Origin: CAZJYI01 sp964550025
GTDB lineage: Bacteria > Verrucomicrobiota > Kiritimatiellia > UBA8416 > CAYOBW01
Assembly (NCBI GenBank): GCA_964550025.1
Contig: CAZJYI010000151.1
Coordinates: forward strand, 1-25,480
Length of the DNA: 25,480 bases
Direction of reading: 5' to 3'
How positions within the stretch are numbered: the first letter of the stretch is position 1; every line of letters begins with the position of its first letter. The position numbers and the translations under genes are program-made. Positions 25,471-25,480 of this stretch are shown in pieces. Under the pieces are notes generated by a model, which was given only the letters and a program-made list of their open reading frames with translations, made no database searches and was not told where the DNA came from.

Positions 25471-25480
25471 CTACGAGGGT

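Overview
The window looks like a chromosomal segment of a GC-rich, glycan-degrading bacterium of the PVC superphylum (Kiritimatiellota, Lentisphaerota or Planctomycetota). This is inferred from gene content: two formylglycine sulfatases, a large sialidase, a sialate O-acetylesterase, a PQQ-like beta-propeller protein, a uroporphyrinogen-decarboxylase-like protein and a ~2000-residue secreted protein. No rRNA, tRNA or CRISPR array was seen, so the phylum is not proven.

Bases 1-9230, all on the + strand, form a sialoglycan-use operon. In order it holds the 3' end of a sodium:solute symporter, a heparan-N-sulfatase-like sulfatase, a sialidase with two complete GH33-like domains, an N-acetylneuraminate lyase, a URO-D-like protein and a sialate O-acetylesterase. 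Together they could remove sulfate and O-acetyl groups, release sialic acid, import it and split it to ManNAc and pyruvate. The spacers carry several families of short palindromic repeats headed by GTAG. They resemble REP/REPIN elements mobilised by RAYT (TnpA-REP) proteins; one pair of units has compensatory stem changes.

Bases 9538-15492 are on the - strand: a PQQ-like propeller protein, a lipoprotein M28 peptidase, an unrecognised 246-residue protein, a GNAT acetyltransferase and a second sulfatase. Just upstream of that sulfatase lies a fragment of a different, decayed sulfatase. From 15990 to 21944 (+) runs one giant secreted protein built of jelly-roll-like modules, probably starting at TTG.

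The last 3.5 kb is a graveyard with an unusual pattern. A thrH-like gene, a cysK-like gene and a subtilisin (S8) gene each keep their 5' and 3' coding ends but have lost the middle. An apparently intact AraC-family regulator sits among them. A short C-terminal-looking coding fragment enters from the right edge.
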